The translations under genes were made by a program, and so were the position numbers. The notes under the pieces are model-generated. The model was not told the origin of the DNA, made no database searches, and was given only the letters and a program-made list of their open reading frames with translations. A DNA stretch of 5,971 nt, taken from NCBI GenBank assembly GCA_002712135.1, contig PASO01000011.1, forward strand, positions 24,221 through 30,191. The letters run 5' to 3'. Positions 5,744 to 5,971 of the stretch are shown here, piece after piece. The stretch's first letter is position 1; each line of letters opens with the position of its first letter. The DNA comes from Gammaproteobacteria bacterium. GTDB lineage: Bacteria; Pseudomonadota; Gammaproteobacteria; Pseudomonadales; Azotimanducaceae.

Positions 5744-5766
5744 GTATCACCTGTGCAGGTGAATAC
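5744..5766. promoter_or_regulatory. Palindromic operator-like site between divergent genes
   Basis: The core TCACCTG (5747-5753), TG, CAGGTGA (5756-5762) is a perfect 7+7 dyad. GTA before it and TAC one base after it extend the symmetry. It overlaps a weak -10-like TAGTAT (5742-5747) for the rightward gene and lies 78 bp upstream of the LLM start, so it is well placed to control both. The binding protein is not identifiable and no regulator gene is present in the window. Confidence 0.5.
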
Positions 5767-5787
5767 AGAGATGCAAATTTAACTGAT

Positions 5788-5791
5788 GGAG
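5788..5791 (+). promoter_or_regulatory. Ribosome binding site of the right-edge gene
   Basis: GGAG with a 7-nt gap to GTG at 5799. The overlapping ATG at 5797 is followed at once by TGA, so GTG is the usable start. Confidence 0.55.
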
Positions 5792-5798
5792 ATGTAAT

Positions 5799-5971
5799 GT
5801 GAAAAAAGTTTGCTTATTAGTCGCATTTTTTTCAATGGCAGTACGATTAGCTTTCAAGCTTCCGCCAAGGGTGGTCAAACAATCAGGAAGTTGTATATAT
5901 AGCTCCATTTGTCTTTGTAGGGGCATGTGGCATATCTGTAACCACAGGCCTGCGAAAAACGGTTCTGCTCA
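5799..5971 (+). pseudogene. Secreted-protein gene, 3'-partial, with two apparent frameshifts
   Basis: From GTG 5799 the frame begins MKKVCLLVAFF, a standard Sec signal-peptide start, but then turns into atypical sequence. A second frame (codons from 5840) reads STISFQASAKGGQTIRK, which would complete the signal peptide with an ASA cleavage site, but meets TAG at 5900. A third frame (codons from 5893) reads VYIAPFVFVGACGISVTTG and stays open to the window end. Joining the three needs one extra base near the 7-T run at 5826-5832 (or just after) and one near 5888-5893. The gene is therefore either decayed or affected by single-base sequencing errors near a contig end. The GTG frame itself is also open to the edge (57 codons), so an intact but odd protein cannot be excluded. 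The mature protein is not recognised. Confidence 0.5.

Noticed and set aside
5751..5768. LexA-like CTGT...ACAG box
   Set aside because: The gap is 10 nt rather than the 8 of the usual gammaproteobacterial SOS box, and the bases are better explained by the larger palindrome.

Overview
This window looks like accessory or catabolic DNA from a Gram-negative bacterium of moderate GC (roughly the high forties percent by eye), most plausibly an uncultured proteobacterium. That placement is an inference from gene families and start/RBS style; there is no rRNA or other phylogenetic marker. Both ends cut through genes: an alpha/beta hydrolase without its N-terminus on the left and a signal-peptide-bearing gene on the right. 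I see no mobile element, tRNA, rRNA or CRISPR array.

Left part (about 1-2646, plus strand): four genes read together. They are a hydrolase of the alpha/beta-fold esterase type, a YjbQ/UPF0047 protein whose TTG start overlaps the hydrolase stop, a DUF35-type zinc-ribbon/OB-fold acyl-CoA-binding protein, and an SCP2-like thiolase-superfamily protein only 3 bp further on. DUF35 proteins commonly form complexes with such thiolases, which cleave or form C-C bonds in acyl-CoA thioesters (for example in steroid side-chain and fatty-acyl degradation). The pair is therefore read as one enzyme.

Right part (about 2689-5669, minus strand, convergent with the first block): in transcriptional order, an LLM-class (luciferase-like, flavin or F420) oxidoreductase, a small 130-residue protein I do not recognise, and an NAD(P)-dependent aldehyde dehydrogenase resembling the coniferyl-aldehyde/ALDH3-like group. 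The ALDH has about 200 bp upstream of it, with a candidate promoter and a 7-bp inverted repeat. A divergent intergenic region with two inverted repeats (5670-5798) separates the LLM gene from a disrupted secreted-protein gene at the right edge.

Taken together, the gene content suggests breakdown of a hydrophobic or cyclic carbon compound: ester hydrolysis, oxidation by the LLM enzyme, C-C cleavage of a CoA thioester by thiolase/DUF35, and aldehyde oxidation. The substrate cannot be read from the sequence. No clearly new defence or mobile system is visible. The items most worth a second look are the unrecognised 130-aa protein coupled to the LLM gene, the glycine-rich insertion and mixed active site of the thiolase, the palindromic intergenic sites, and the doubly frame-disrupted secreted-protein gene.
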